64,000 nucleotides of DNA from G965197005 sp965197005. GTDB lineage: Bacteria; Pseudomonadota; Gammaproteobacteria; Pseudomonadales; Oceanobacteraceae. The stretch lies in contig OZ239982.1 in NCBI GenBank assembly GCA_965197005.1, positions 620,001 through 684,000 of the forward strand, read 5' to 3'. Each line of letters begins with the position of its first letter. The stretch's first letter is position 1. The notes under the pieces were generated by a model. That model was not told the origin of the DNA. It made no database searches and saw only the letters and a program-made list of their open reading frames with translations. The translations under genes and the position numbers were made by a program. Below, piece after piece: positions 43,945 to 53,723 of the stretch.

Positions 43945-44370
43945 ATGAACTTTTTTACAGGGTATTCTCTTATGCTTATTATACGCCAACTTGCCGTCTT
44001 GTTGTTATTCTTATTGCTTAGTTCTCATTCTTATGCCGTAGACGCAGGTGCATCAAGTTATTATAAAATAGAGCCTGATATTGTTGTTAATTATGGGGAA
44101 ACAGGTCGCCTGCGTTATATCCGTAGTGAAATTAGCTTGCGAGTGAGTAGTGGACAGGCTATGCAACTTGTTAGCTTACACCAAGCAAGTATACGCCATA
44201 CGATTTTAATGTTTTTAGCAGAACAAAAGCCTGAAGTCATTAAAAATCCATCAGCACGCGAAGACCTTAGAATGAAACTTTTAGATCAAGTTCAAGAAAT
44301 GATGACTAAATTGGCAGGAGAGCCTTGTGTGGATAGACTGTATTTTACGAATTTTATTGTACAAAGCTAA
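43945..44370 (+). CDS. FliL-like protein (orphan)
   Basis: This 141-residue protein has an N-terminal hydrophobic segment (residues about 9-32, VLLLFLLLSSHSYA), followed by YYKIEPDIVVNYG and the C-terminal LRMKLLDQVQEMMTKLAGEPCVDRLYFTNFIVQ, which matches the FliL family of flagellar basal-body proteins. There are no other flagellar basal-body genes in the window. The N-terminus reads more like a cleavable signal peptide than the FliL anchor. Confidence 0.75.
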   Translation: MNFFTGYSLMLIIRQLAVLLLFLLLSSHSYAVDAGASSYYKIEPDIVVNYGETGRLRYIRSEISLRVSSGQAMQLVSLHQASIRHTILMFLAEQKPEVIKNPSAREDLRMKLLDQVQEMMTKLAGEPCVDRLYFTNFIVQS

Positions 44371-44448
44371 GGGCGCATAAAAATAAAGACAAATCACTTG
44401 CTATAAAGGATAATGACTGGCTATTTGTAAGGTATAGGCTTAATTAGT

Positions 44449-44835
44449 ATGACTCGCTCTAAAAAAACACGCTCATTAAAACGCATTCATCAGGTTAAAA
44501 CGGGTAGTAAGCAAAAGCTGAAACGGGCGGCTGACACTGACAGACAAGGCCGAAAATTGAAAAAGCCGACCTTATCTGTCTATGAAAAATATTTACTTGA
44601 ACAAGAAAAGAAAGCAGCCTCTACGGATACCACATCTAAGTCAGAGATTAAAAAAAGCAAAAAGGCAGTAACGGATAATAGCAATCCTAAACCCAATTTT
44701 AAACAGACCTCAAAAGCAGCAGTTAAGCAGGATAAAAAGATTGAAACGCCTGTTATTGATGAACGCCATCAGGATAAGGAAGAAAGCGATATTTTTGCAG
44801 CATTTTCTCAGACATCAAAAACAGATATTTTTTAA
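44449..44835 (+). CDS. Lysine-rich hypothetical protein
   Basis: The 128-residue, highly charged protein (MTRSKKTRSLKRIHQ, then a disordered Lys/Glu/Thr region) has no predicted domain and no signal. The N-terminus loosely resembles lysine-rich YihI-type proteins, without enough to assign. It follows the FliL-like gene and overlaps the convergent dgt stop by 4 bp. Confidence 0.5.
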   Translation: MTRSKKTRSLKRIHQVKTGSKQKLKRAADTDRQGRKLKKPTLSVYEKYLLEQEKKAASTDTTSKSEIKKSKKAVTDNSNPKPNFKQTSKAAVKQDKKIETPVIDERHQDKEESDIFAAFSQTSKTDIF

Positions 44836-46169
44836 TCTAAAGGCTGATAGCCTGAAAATTGTTTTGCTAAATCTGCTGCATAGTTATCGGTCATACCTGC
44901 AATAAAATCTAATGCTCGCATATATGCTTGGTAGAGTGTCCAACTGCTATTGGGGGCAGAGCGTCCCATCAATTCAAGTAAGCGTTTATTGCGGTATGTG
45001 GGTTTGCCTTGAACAACGGTCTCTTTTACAGCGGTTAAAAATGCATCTAAAAGAGTGCCGAGGGTTGAATATGCACCAATTTCAATAATGAGCTTACGAT
45101 TATCTTTAAAAATACGCTCCTTGGCTAAATTCTTAGCTGCATTAACAATCTGTTTAACAGGTTCACTACAATAATCTATCAACTCGCCTTGTAATTGCCC
45201 TTGCAACAGTAATGTTTCATTTTGAATAAAACTGCCACTGACTTGTGTGACCAGTATTTCCATTGCCAGTCCTCTTAATAACTGTAGGCGACGGCGTTCA
45301 TTGTCAGTTTTTTTAAGCTGCGTAACTGTTGCTTGCCAGTTGTCTACAAATAGTGGTTTTAATAGATTTTCAAACTCACTATAATTAATTAAGCCCATCT
45401 CAATACCATCTTCTAAATCAATTAATCCATAGCAAATATCGTCAGCGGCTTCTAATAAGTAGACTAATGGGTGGCGTGCAAAGCAATTCTTCGCATGTTC
45501 AATTAAACCTAATTGTTTGGCAAGTTGTTGTAAAATAGGTAGTTCTGATTGATAACAGGCAAATTTATTCCTTTGTTTGCAGGTGACATAATCAACAGTC
45601 CATGGGTATTTTAAAAAGGTACCTAAGGTGGCATTAGTTAGGCGCATGCCACCTTGAAAACGGTGCGACTCTACCTGCGTAATAAGACGAAATCCCTGTG
45701 CATTACCTTCGAAATTTTGTATGTCTTGGCGTTCAAGTTCACTCAATCCTTCTAAAAGGTGTGCGTTTTGAGAATCTTGTAGCCATTGCCGTATTGCATC
45801 TTCTCCGCTATGTCCATAAGGGGGATTGCCAATGTCGTGAGCCAAACAAGCTGCCTGCACAATAGCGCCCATATCTTCAGGTGTAATATGTTTAGGGAGT
45901 TTTGTTTGTAAGTGTTGTCCTACGCGTGTACCTAACGACCGACCGATACAACTTACTTCTAAACTGTGTGTAAGGCGAGTATGTATATGGTCATTTTCAT
46001 TTAAAGGGTGAACTTGGGTTTTGCGATCGAGACGGCGAAATGCACTAGAGAAGATGATTTTATCTTGGTCTTTGTGAAAGGGAGTTCGTCCTACCTCAAG
46101 AGAGTTGGTTGCTGCTGTATCATCATAACGTTCGCTACTAAGCAGATTTTGCCATTGCATTTGTTTCAT
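44832..46169 (-). CDS. dgt: Deoxyguanosinetriphosphate triphosphohydrolase
   Basis: This 445-residue HD-domain enzyme splits dGTP to deoxyguanosine and triphosphate. It has HTRLTHSLEVSCIGRSLG, the metal-binding AACLAHDIGNPPYGHSGE and YLLEAADDICYGLIDLEDG. I chose ATG 46169 (KQMQWQNLLSSERY) because the upstream extension is unlike the family. Confidence 0.92.
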   Translation of the reverse strand: MKQMQWQNLLSSERYDDTAATNSLEVGRTPFHKDQDKIIFSSAFRRLDRKTQVHPLNENDHIHTRLTHSLEVSCIGRSLGTRVGQHLQTKLPKHITPEDMGAIVQAACLAHDIGNPPYGHSGEDAIRQWLQDSQNAHLLEGLSELERQDIQNFEGNAQGFRLITQVESHRFQGGMRLTNATLGTFLKYPWTVDYVTCKQRNKFACYQSELPILQQLAKQLGLIEHAKNCFARHPLVYLLEAADDICYGLIDLEDGIEMGLINYSEFENLLKPLFVDNWQATVTQLKKTDNERRRLQLLRGLAMEILVTQVSGSFIQNETLLLQGQLQGELIDYCSEPVKQIVNAAKNLAKERIFKDNRKLIIEIGAYSTLGTLLDAFLTAVKETVVQGKPTYRNKRLLELMGRSAPNSSWTLYQAYMRALDFIAGMTDNYAADLAKQFSGYQPLD

Positions 46170-46265
46170 TTTATGTGCCGTCAAAAAGTGTTGAACCTTT
46201 ACATAAAAATCGCATGCTTGCAATAACAGTGATGAGGAAAAGGGCACTAATAAAAGTAATAACAA

Positions 46266-46295
46266 AAAGTAGCTTAATATTATTTAAGCTACTTT
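46266..46295 (-). terminator. Terminator of the DUF2147 gene
   Basis: AAAGTAGCTTAA (46266-46277) and TTAAGCTACTTT (46284-46295) form a 12-bp perfect stem with a 6-nt loop. On the minus strand it is followed by TTTTTG, as expected for a Rho-independent terminator of the upstream DUF2147 gene. Confidence 0.75.
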
Positions 46296-46335
46296 AATAG
46301 GTGGGCTATTAACAAGTGATTTTGATAAGCCAGTG

Positions 46336-46803
46336 TTATTTAGGATCGCTTTTGGGTTGTGGTTTTACTTTTTCCCAAGTCTGACTGCGACCAAGCAAAG
46401 AGATGCCAATATAACCACGCACTGTGAGTTTATCGCCATCTACATCAAGTTTGGATTTGTAGATGCTACCATTTTTAGGGTCTAAAATACGACCACTGCG
46501 CCATTCGCCCGTGCCTTCTTTTTTTAAGTCCCACATAAATTGCAGACCTTCAATAGGCTGGTCTTTAAACTGATCAGGGCAGTCTTGGCATAACTCGCCA
46601 CGATCTTTAGGGTTTAATATTTTTACAATGGTGCCAACTAATTTGCCATTTTTTTCTTGCAACTTAACGATACTGGATTTTTTATTATCCTCATCATCAA
46701 TGGTATACCAATAGCCTTCTGCTGGATCAGCGGCAAATACAGTGGCAGAAAAAATAGTACAGGTTAAAAGTAATAGTTTAAGTAAATTTGAGTTTTTCAT
46801 CAT
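46336..46803 (-). CDS. Secreted DUF2147 domain protein
   Basis: The 155-residue protein has a signal peptide (LLLLTCTIFSATVFA) and the DUF2147 pattern: GYWYTIDDEDNKKSSIVKL, NPKDRGELCQDCP, GEWRSGRILDPKNGSIYKS and GYIGISLLGRSQTWEKV. It has no assigned function in the family; it is small and probably lipocalin-like in fold. Confidence 0.9.
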   Translation of the reverse strand: MMKNSNLLKLLLLTCTIFSATVFAADPAEGYWYTIDDEDNKKSSIVKLQEKNGKLVGTIVKILNPKDRGELCQDCPDQFKDQPIEGLQFMWDLKKEGTGEWRSGRILDPKNGSIYKSKLDVDGDKLTVRGYIGISLLGRSQTWEKVKPQPKSDPK

Positions 46804-46997
46804 GACCTCTTGGTTATTGTTATCAGTTTTTCTACTCTATCGTTTTATTGGTTAAAAGCAAAGAGCTAATTGAAATAAATTTAAGCAATGCAATGAGGTT
46901 GTTTTTATATGTGTATTTTTGTAGCCCTTTCTTTGTTGTGATGTTTATAGTCTATAATTTTTTCTGAAATTATTTCTATTTATGGAGGATTTAAATT

Positions 46998-48617
46998 ATG
47001 TTTGCTAACTTATCTGTTAAGTTAAAGATTGGATTAGGCTTTGCTGTTATTATATTGCTGATGGTGCTGAGTATTGGTGTTTCTTTAAATGAATTGACAA
47101 AGATTGATGATATACAAAGTGATTTGCTAGAAAAAGACTTAAAACTAACCAAAAGTATTGATTCTTTAGAAAAAAGCTTATTGGGTGTTGCGCTGCAAAT
47201 GCGTGAAATTGGTGCAGGGCTAAAATTCAATAATAAAGCGCAGGTTCAAAGAGCACTTGCGGCTATGCAAAAATACAAAGCAGCCATGCCTGCTCTTATG
47301 GAGCATATTCAGCATAGTTATGATGGTAATGCAGATACAATGAAAATCATGCTAAAAACGGCAAATGAATTTATTAATGTGCATTTTGAATATAGTCAAA
47401 TAGAAATAGCAGGTAAATCGACACATGATATTTTCTTTAATCGTATGTTGCCCCTTAAAAAGAAAATGTGGCCTTTGTTTTTACCTTTAAGAAAGCAAAC
47501 AGACAAGCAAATAGAGCAGCGGGCACAGACACTTAATAGATTAATGGGCTACAACCAAACCATTTTAATTACTTGTCTATTAATCTCTGTATTGATTGCT
47601 GCTTTGGTTGTATTTCTGGTGTCTAAAAACATTATCAGCTCGGTTGAACGTGTTAGCAAAACAGCCAATGAATTAGAGCAGGGCAATTTAACAGATACTT
47701 GCAGTCTTAATCAACAAGATGAATTGGGTATGATGGCAAACACGATTAATAGCAGTATAAATAAAATAAGAACCATGATTTCAGGGGTTAAACAACTGGG
47801 CTCAAAAATACAATCTAATGTACATGCCTTAGATGAAGGTGTGCTTGCGGTTGAAAGACTATCACAAACACAAGTGAATGAAACTACGCAGGTTGCTACC
47901 TCAGCAGAAGAGTTGGTTGCTACATTAACTGAAGTGGCAGGCAGTACCAACGAAACTTTTGATTTAACCCAAACATTAAAACAAGATGCCAATGAGGTAA
48001 ATCAAGCAACAGATAAAGCCAACAGTTTATTTGTAGCGGTCAATCAAGATATGGAAACCTCTGCGACGGATATGGGGCAACTTGAGCAGCAGTCACAAGA
48101 TATTGTTGCCATATTAGATGCCATTAAAACCATTTCAGAACAAACTAATTTGCTGGCATTAAATGCAGCCATTGAAGCTGCGCGAGCAGGAGAGCAAGGA
48201 AGAGGTTTTGCAGTGGTTGCAGATGAGGTTCGCAATCTGGCTCAAAAAACCCAAAGCTCTACAGCAGAAATTGAAGAGCTATTTAATAATTTGCAGCAAA
48301 GCACACAAAAAGCAGTGAGCTCTATTCGTACAACTGGTGATAGTATTCAGCAGGGTGCAGAACTGATGCGCTCTTCTTTAGATATGATTATGCGAATGAA
48401 TGGCAGTGTTGACACTATTACTGAAAAATTAACCCATATTGCATCTGCTACCAGTGAGCAGCGAGATGTATCACAAGGCATTAGTCATTCTGCCAGTAAA
48501 TTAAAACAGCTAGCAGATGATGTATCTGCACAGTTGGCGAATACCAAACAACAAAATCAAGCATTATTAAATGAAAATGATGCTTTTAAATCGCAAATTG
48601 AATTTTTTAAAGTTTAA
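46998..48617 (+). CDS. Methyl-accepting chemotaxis protein
   Basis: This 539-residue chemoreceptor has one helix at about residues 8-28, a four-helix periplasmic sensor to about 185, and a second helix at 190-210 (ILITCLLISVLIAALVVFLV). A HAMP domain (about 212-265) and a signalling domain follow, with the invariant hairpin tip ISEQTNLLALNAAIEAARAGEQGRGFAVVADEVR. There is a good GGAGG site 5' of the ATG. No CheA/CheW is in the window. It may serve twitching or another surface behaviour if the organism has no flagella. Confidence 0.92.
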   Translation: MFANLSVKLKIGLGFAVIILLMVLSIGVSLNELTKIDDIQSDLLEKDLKLTKSIDSLEKSLLGVALQMREIGAGLKFNNKAQVQRALAAMQKYKAAMPALMEHIQHSYDGNADTMKIMLKTANEFINVHFEYSQIEIAGKSTHDIFFNRMLPLKKKMWPLFLPLRKQTDKQIEQRAQTLNRLMGYNQTILITCLLISVLIAALVVFLVSKNIISSVERVSKTANELEQGNLTDTCSLNQQDELGMMANTINSSINKIRTMISGVKQLGSKIQSNVHALDEGVLAVERLSQTQVNETTQVATSAEELVATLTEVAGSTNETFDLTQTLKQDANEVNQATDKANSLFVAVNQDMETSATDMGQLEQQSQDIVAILDAIKTISEQTNLLALNAAIEAARAGEQGRGFAVVADEVRNLAQKTQSSTAEIEELFNNLQQSTQKAVSSIRTTGDSIQQGAELMRSSLDMIMRMNGSVDTITEKLTHIASATSEQRDVSQGISHSASKLKQLADDVSAQLANTKQQNQALLNENDAFKSQIEFFKV

Positions 48618-48633
48618 TAATTAAAGCAGCAAT

Positions 48634-48669
48634 ACATTAAAAGGGGGACAAAAAGACCTCTTTTAATGT
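48634..48669 (+). terminator. Hairpin after the chemoreceptor gene
   Basis: ACATTAAAAG (48634-48643) pairs with CTTTTAATGT (48660-48669), 10 bp, across a 16-nt G/A-rich loop; the T-tail is weak. It probably separates the MCP from ftsY. Confidence 0.45.
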
Positions 48670-48706
48670 TATCATCTACGCTGATATTATTTTAATAAGA
48701 GCAAAT

Positions 48707-49723
48707 ATGTTTAGCGTATTTAAAAGCAACAAAACAAAGTCACAGATAGATAACTCAGATGTAGAAGAGAGTGCAGATAATCAAAATTGGTTACAGCGGG
48801 TTAGGCGAGGCTTAACAAAAACACGTTCTGGCTTAACAGACGGGTTAGCAGATTTGCTATTGGGCAAAAAAGACATTGATGATGAGTTGCTTGAAGAACT
48901 AGAAACACAACTCATTATGGCAGATGTGGGTGTGGAGCTGACTGCTAAGATTATGCAACGTTTAACCGAACGAGTACAACGTAAGGATTTACTCAATGCC
49001 AGTGCATTATATGAGGCTTTGGTCATAGAGCTAAATAACACATTACTTAAAGTTGAAGCCCCTTTAGATATAGAACAGTGCCAAAGCAAGCCATTTGTCA
49101 TTTTAATGGTTGGAATTAATGGTGTAGGAAAAACCACTACAATAGGGAAGCTCGCCAAACAATTTCAGCAGGCAAATAAAAAAGTGATGCTCGCAGCTGG
49201 TGATACATTTAGAGCTGCCGCCGTTGAACAATTACAGGTTTGGGGTGAGCGCAATCAAGTGCCCGTCATTGCTCAGCAAACAGGTTCAGATAGTGCTTCG
49301 GTCTTGTTTGATGCACTGCAAGCGGCGCAAGCAAGAAATATCGATGTTCTAATTGCAGATACCGCAGGGCGTTTGCATACCAAGGACAATCTAATGCAAG
49401 AACTGGAGAAAGTGGTGCGAGTGATGCAGAAAATTGATGCACAAGCACCACATGAAGTCATGCTGGTTTTAGATTCAGGAACAGGACAAAATGCAATTAA
49501 ACAGTTGCAAGAGTTCAATAAATCCATTGCTCTAACAGGGTTAACTCTAACTAAAATGGACGGCACAGCTAAAGGTGGCGTTATTTTTGCGTTAGCAGAA
49601 AAATTTGCCATTCCTATTCGCTTTATTGGCGTGGGAGAGGGGGTAAATGACTTGCAAGCATTTAATGCACAAACCTTTACTCAAGCACTATTTAGTACCC
49701 AAGAAGAAGTCGATAGGAACTAG
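48707..49723 (+). CDS. ftsY: Signal recognition particle receptor FtsY
   Basis: The 338-residue SRP receptor GTPase has a short acidic N-terminus, then the N domain and G domain with P-loop GINGVGKTTTIGKLA, DTFRAAAVEQL, DTAGRLHTKDNLM and TKMDGTAKGG. It directs ribosome-nascent chains to SecYEG. First gene of ftsY-ftsE-ftsX-rpoH. Confidence 0.97.
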   Translation: MFSVFKSNKTKSQIDNSDVEESADNQNWLQRVRRGLTKTRSGLTDGLADLLLGKKDIDDELLEELETQLIMADVGVELTAKIMQRLTERVQRKDLLNASALYEALVIELNNTLLKVEAPLDIEQCQSKPFVILMVGINGVGKTTTIGKLAKQFQQANKKVMLAAGDTFRAAAVEQLQVWGERNQVPVIAQQTGSDSASVLFDALQAAQARNIDVLIADTAGRLHTKDNLMQELEKVVRVMQKIDAQAPHEVMLVLDSGTGQNAIKQLQEFNKSIALTGLTLTKMDGTAKGGVIFALAEKFAIPIRFIGVGEGVNDLQAFNAQTFTQALFSTQEEVDRN

Positions 49724-49726
49724 CCA

Positions 49727-50401
49727 ATGAGTATGGTTTTATTTGACCGAGTGAGTAAACGCTATGGAGACACAAAAGATGCCCTAAGCCAGGTGAGCTT
49801 TGAACTTGAGCGTGGAGAAATGGCATTTTTAACAGGGCACAGTGGCGCAGGTAAAAGCACATTATTAAAATTAATGATGCTAATGGAGCGACCTACTCGT
49901 GGGCAAATTACCATTAATGGGCAAAATCTTAATCGCTTAAAAGCACAGCAAATACCATTTCATCGTCGTCAAGTTGGTGTGGTATTTCAAAATCATCAAC
50001 TTCTATTTGATCGTAGTGTATATGAAAATGTTGCTTTGCCCTTACAAATATCAGGACACCCACCGCTTGAGTCTGCTCGCCGAGTGCGCGCCGCTTTATC
50101 TGCAGTTGGCTTATTAGATAAAGAACTACGCAACCCCATAGAGCTTTCAGGTGGAGAACAACAACGTATTGGCATTGCACGGGCGGTAGTTAATAAACCA
50201 CCACTACTATTGGCAGATGAACCAACAGGTAACTTAGACCCTGAATTGTCACAGGAGATTATGGATTTATTTGTTCGTTTTCAGCAAGTTGGCGTTACTG
50301 TTTTAATTGCCACCCATGATATCGCTTTAATTGAGCGTATGGGTAAGCGTCGTTTGATTTTAGATGAAGGTAAGCTATCGGAGACCGTACATGTCAGTTA
50401 A
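49727..50401 (+). CDS. ftsE: Cell division ATP-binding protein FtsE
   Basis: This 224-residue ABC ATPase has Walker A (GHSGAGKSTLLKLM), the signature LSGGEQQRIGIARA and Walker B (LLLADEPTGNLDP). With FtsX it controls periplasmic cell-wall hydrolase activity at division. It lies 3 bp after ftsY. Confidence 0.97.
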   Translation: MSMVLFDRVSKRYGDTKDALSQVSFELERGEMAFLTGHSGAGKSTLLKLMMLMERPTRGQITINGQNLNRLKAQQIPFHRRQVGVVFQNHQLLFDRSVYENVALPLQISGHPPLESARRVRAALSAVGLLDKELRNPIELSGGEQQRIGIARAVVNKPPLLLADEPTGNLDPELSQEIMDLFVRFQQVGVTVLIATHDIALIERMGKRRLILDEGKLSETVHVS

Positions 50402-51365
50402 GCCCACTTTAGCAGGTGCCAGTCAGCAGCAAAATGGTTGGCAAAAGAAATTCAGTGCATATTTGGCTCATCATCAATTAGTCGCAGTACAAACCTTATT
50501 GAAAATTGTGGCAAAACCTGCTGCAAGTTTATTAACGCTATTGGTCATTGCTATCGCTTTAACACTTCCTGGTACGCTTTGGTTAACCTTAGATAACTTA
50601 CAACAATTAAGTGGACGCTTTTCAGAATCGGGACGCATGACTTTATATTTAAAAACCAGTGTGAGTGATCAAGAAGGACGTGCTTTAGCAAAAACACTTA
50701 ATGCCTGGCCACAAATAAATAAGGTTGATTTTATAAGCCGTCAACAGGCATTAGAAGAATTTAAACAGTATAGTGGTTTAGGGAATGCACTGAATTTTTT
50801 GGAAACCAATCCTTTGCCTGCTTTAATGCTGGTAGAGCCACCTTTGGCAACAACTAGAGAAAACCTTACTCGCTTAGCCAACGAGCTCAAAGATTTAAGT
50901 GCCGTTGAAAGCCTACAAATTGATATGGCATGGGTAGAAAAATTACTTTCTATGCTCGTATTAGGCGAACGTATTGTGCTGGTTTTAGGTGCATTGTTGG
51001 CACTTGCTATATTTTTAGTAGTAGGCAATACCATTCGCTTGGCCATTGCAGCGCGGGTAGATGAAATTCGAGTTACTAAACTGGTGGGTGGCACCAATGC
51101 TTATGTGCGCCGTCCTTTTTTATATACGGGGCTTTGGTATGGTCTTTTGGGCGGACTGTTATCATGGCTACTATTAGCAATTTGTTGGGCTTTAGTAAGT
51201 GGTCCCGTCGATGCCTTAGCCACCCTCTATGGTGCAAGTTTTAGCTTTAACCCATTATCTATAGAGGCCGCATTGGTATTATTATTAGCAGCAATATTAT
51301 TAGGATTAATTGGTGCGTGGTGGTCTGTGGCAAGGCATATTCACGAAATTGAACCCAAGGCTTGA
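50391..51365 (+). CDS. ftsX: Cell division protein FtsX
   Basis: This 324-residue membrane partner of FtsE has four helices (about residues 42-65, 190-212, 240-265 and 290-312), with a large periplasmic loop LYLKTSVSDQEGRAL to LQIDMAWVEKL. ATG 50391 behind GGAGA is the chosen start. It overlaps ftsE by 11 bp. Confidence 0.93.
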   Translation: MSVKPTLAGASQQQNGWQKKFSAYLAHHQLVAVQTLLKIVAKPAASLLTLLVIAIALTLPGTLWLTLDNLQQLSGRFSESGRMTLYLKTSVSDQEGRALAKTLNAWPQINKVDFISRQQALEEFKQYSGLGNALNFLETNPLPALMLVEPPLATTRENLTRLANELKDLSAVESLQIDMAWVEKLLSMLVLGERIVLVLGALLALAIFLVVGNTIRLAIAARVDEIRVTKLVGGTNAYVRRPFLYTGLWYGLLGGLLSWLLLAICWALVSGPVDALATLYGASFSFNPLSIEAALVLLLAAILLGLIGAWWSVARHIHEIEPKA

Positions 51366-51480
51366 ATTTTTGATTATTTAAACTAAGTTATAGGGCGGAA
51401 CTTTTTTTGTAGTTGGTGTTCTGTCTGTATCGTTGTTATAATTCGCAGCAATTTTATATAGGCTCTTAGGAGTATAAAAA

Positions 51481-52350
51481 ATGAGTAAACAATTACCCGT
51501 ATTAGCAAATCTAGTGCCAGGGGCAAATCTTGAGGCATATATTGCCCACGCCTATGCCATTAGTATTTTAACTGTAGAGCAAGAGAAGTCTTTAACGGAG
51601 CGTTATTACTATCAGCAAGATCTTGATGCTGCACGTCAGTTAGTCCTTGCTCACTTACGCTTTGTTATCCATATTGCCCGTAGCTACTCTGGTTATGGAT
51701 TAAATCAGGCGGATTTAATCCAAGAAGGTAATGTGGGCTTAATGAAGGCAGTAAAACGTTTTAATCCCGAAGTGGGCGTACGCTTGGTCTCTTTTGCGGT
51801 GCATTGGATAAAAGCAGAAATTCACGAATATATTTTAAAAAACTGGCGTATTGTCAAAATTGCGACCACTAAATCTCAACGTAAATTGTTTTTTAACTTG
51901 CGTAGCTCAAAAAAACAACTAGGTTGGCTGTCCCCTGAAGAAGCAAAAAATATTGCTCAAGATTTGGGGGTAGAGACCAAAACAGTCTATGAGATGGAAG
52001 GACGCATGAGCAGCTATGACATGGGTTTTGATGCAGGTAGCGACGATGACGATGAAGACGCATTTAAAGCACCTGCCAATTACTTAGAAGATCATCGCTA
52101 TGATCCTTCTCTAAGTGTTGAAGCAGACAACTTTGAAGAAAACAACCAAAGTCGTTTGCAGCAAGCATTAACAACATTAGATGAGCGTAGTCGTGCTATT
52201 TTACAGCAACGCTGGTTGCAAGATGAAAAATCTACTTTACATGAATTAGCCGCTATCTATAATGTTTCTGCTGAACGAGTGCGTCAATTAGAAAAAAATG
52301 CCATGAAAAAGTTAAAAGCAGCAATGGGTGGAGAACGCCTATTGGCATAA
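51481..52350 (+). CDS. rpoH: RNA polymerase heat-shock sigma factor RpoH
   Basis: The 289-residue sigma32 has region 2 (AHLRFVIHIARSYSGYGLNQ, DLIQEGNVGLMKAVKRFNPE), the RpoH box QRKLFFNLRS, and region 4 ending AERVRQLEKNAMKKLKAA. Its place after ftsX is typical. A strong TTAGGAGT site and a candidate -10 (51437-51442) suggest a short 5' leader, leaving thermal control mainly to sequences within the coding region (inference). Confidence 0.96.
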   Translation: MSKQLPVLANLVPGANLEAYIAHAYAISILTVEQEKSLTERYYYQQDLDAARQLVLAHLRFVIHIARSYSGYGLNQADLIQEGNVGLMKAVKRFNPEVGVRLVSFAVHWIKAEIHEYILKNWRIVKIATTKSQRKLFFNLRSSKKQLGWLSPEEAKNIAQDLGVETKTVYEMEGRMSSYDMGFDAGSDDDDEDAFKAPANYLEDHRYDPSLSVEADNFEENNQSRLQQALTTLDERSRAILQQRWLQDEKSTLHELAAIYNVSAERVRQLEKNAMKKLKAAMGGERLLA

Positions 52351-52380
52351 TGGCTTGCTTTAATTCGTACTTTAATGTGA

Positions 52381-52408
52381 GCCTCTACTTTATCAGTAGG
52401 GGCTTTTG
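52381..52408 (+). terminator. Terminator of rpoH
   Basis: GCCTCTACT (52381-52389) pairs with AGTAGGGGC (52395-52403) around a 5-nt loop, with one G-U pair and a following TTTTGTG. Confidence 0.85.
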
Positions 52409-52445
52409 TGTTTATTGCTATATTGCAAATCTATAGGTCTCAACT

Positions 52446-53663
52446 ATGCAACCCATTGAAAAATCGAGCAAACTATCCAATGTGTTTTATGATATTCGTG
52501 GACCTGTATTACAAGCAGCGAAACGAATGGAAGATGAAGGGCACCGCATTTTGAAACTCAATGTCGGTAACCCCAAACCCTTTGGACTAGATGCGCCAGA
52601 AGAAATTATTCAAGATGTTATTCGTAATTTGCCCGGCTCTGAAGGATATGCAGATTCAAAAGGGCTGTTTTCTGCACGCAAAGCCATTATGCAATACACC
52701 CAGCAACGAGGGATTAAAGATGTTGCCATAGACGATATTATTGTTGGCAATGGAGCAAGTGAGTTGATTGTAATGAGCTTACAAGGATTGCTTAATAATG
52801 GCGATGAAGTGCTTATTCCCACACCTGATTACCCATTATGGACAGGTGCAACTAGCTTGGCAGGTGGTAAGGCAGTGCATTATCGTTGTGATGAGCAAGC
52901 GGACTGGTTTCCCGATTTAGATGATATGGAAAAGAAAGTCAGCAAAAGAACCAAAGCAATGGTTATTATTAATCCAAATAATCCAACAGGTGCATTATAT
53001 CCACAAGAGTTATTACAACAGTTAATAGAATTTGCCCGTAAACACAAATTGATTATCTTCTCTGATGAAATTTACGACAAAATTCTCTATGATGATCATC
53101 AACATATTTGCACCGCATCTCTAGCCGATGACCTCGTATTTATTACCTTTGGTGGCTTATCTAAAAATTATCGGTTAGCTGGTTTTCGCTCAGGTTGGCT
53201 GGTTATTAGTGGTGCTAAACACCTCGCCAGTGATTATATCGAAGGACTGGAAACACTCTCTTCTATGCGATTGTGTGCAAATGTTCCCGGTATGCATGCA
53301 ATTCAAACCGCTTTAGGCGGTTATCAAAGTATAAATGATTTAGTTGCAGAAGGAGGGCGTTTACGTGAACAGCGAGATATTGCTTGGAAAATGCTCAATG
53401 ATATCGATGGTATTAGCTGCGTAAAGCCAAAAGGCGCACTATATTGCTTTGCCAAAATGGATAATAAAAAATTTAAGATTAAAGATGACCAACAGATGGT
53501 GTTAGATTTACTACAGCAACAAAAAATACTACTGGTACATGGGTCAGGTTTTAATTGGCCTGAGCCAGATCATTTTCGTGTGGTCTTTTTACCAAGAGCA
53601 GAAGACTTACGCAAAGCATTAACAGGTATGAACGATTTTTTCGCACAATACCAACAATATTAA
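52446..53663 (+). CDS. alaA: Glutamate-pyruvate aminotransferase AlaA type
   Basis: This 405-residue class I PLP aminotransferase (fold type I) has GNPKPFGLDAPEEIIQDVI, the Asn/Asp/Tyr cofactor region (NPNNPTGALYP, FSDEIYDKILYD) and the PLP-Lys block GGLSKNYRLAGFRSGW. It probably makes alanine from pyruvate and glutamate. The AlaA/AlaT assignment is from overall pattern; other alpha subfamily members are possible. Confidence 0.85.
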   Translation: MQPIEKSSKLSNVFYDIRGPVLQAAKRMEDEGHRILKLNVGNPKPFGLDAPEEIIQDVIRNLPGSEGYADSKGLFSARKAIMQYTQQRGIKDVAIDDIIVGNGASELIVMSLQGLLNNGDEVLIPTPDYPLWTGATSLAGGKAVHYRCDEQADWFPDLDDMEKKVSKRTKAMVIINPNNPTGALYPQELLQQLIEFARKHKLIIFSDEIYDKILYDDHQHICTASLADDLVFITFGGLSKNYRLAGFRSGWLVISGAKHLASDYIEGLETLSSMRLCANVPGMHAIQTALGGYQSINDLVAEGGRLREQRDIAWKMLNDIDGISCVKPKGALYCFAKMDNKKFKIKDDQQMVLDLLQQQKILLVHGSGFNWPEPDHFRVVFLPRAEDLRKALTGMNDFFAQYQQY

Positions 53664-53672
53664 AGACACAAC

Positions 53673-53700
53673 AGGCTAGAGATAAAACTAGCCTAATTTT
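53673..53700 (+). terminator. Terminator after the aminotransferase gene
   Basis: AGGCTAG (53673-53679) and CTAGCCT (53688-53694) form a 7-bp stem with an 8-nt loop and a following AATTTTATT. Confidence 0.7.
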
Positions 53701-53723
53701 ATTACCTTATAAGATAGCCAGTT

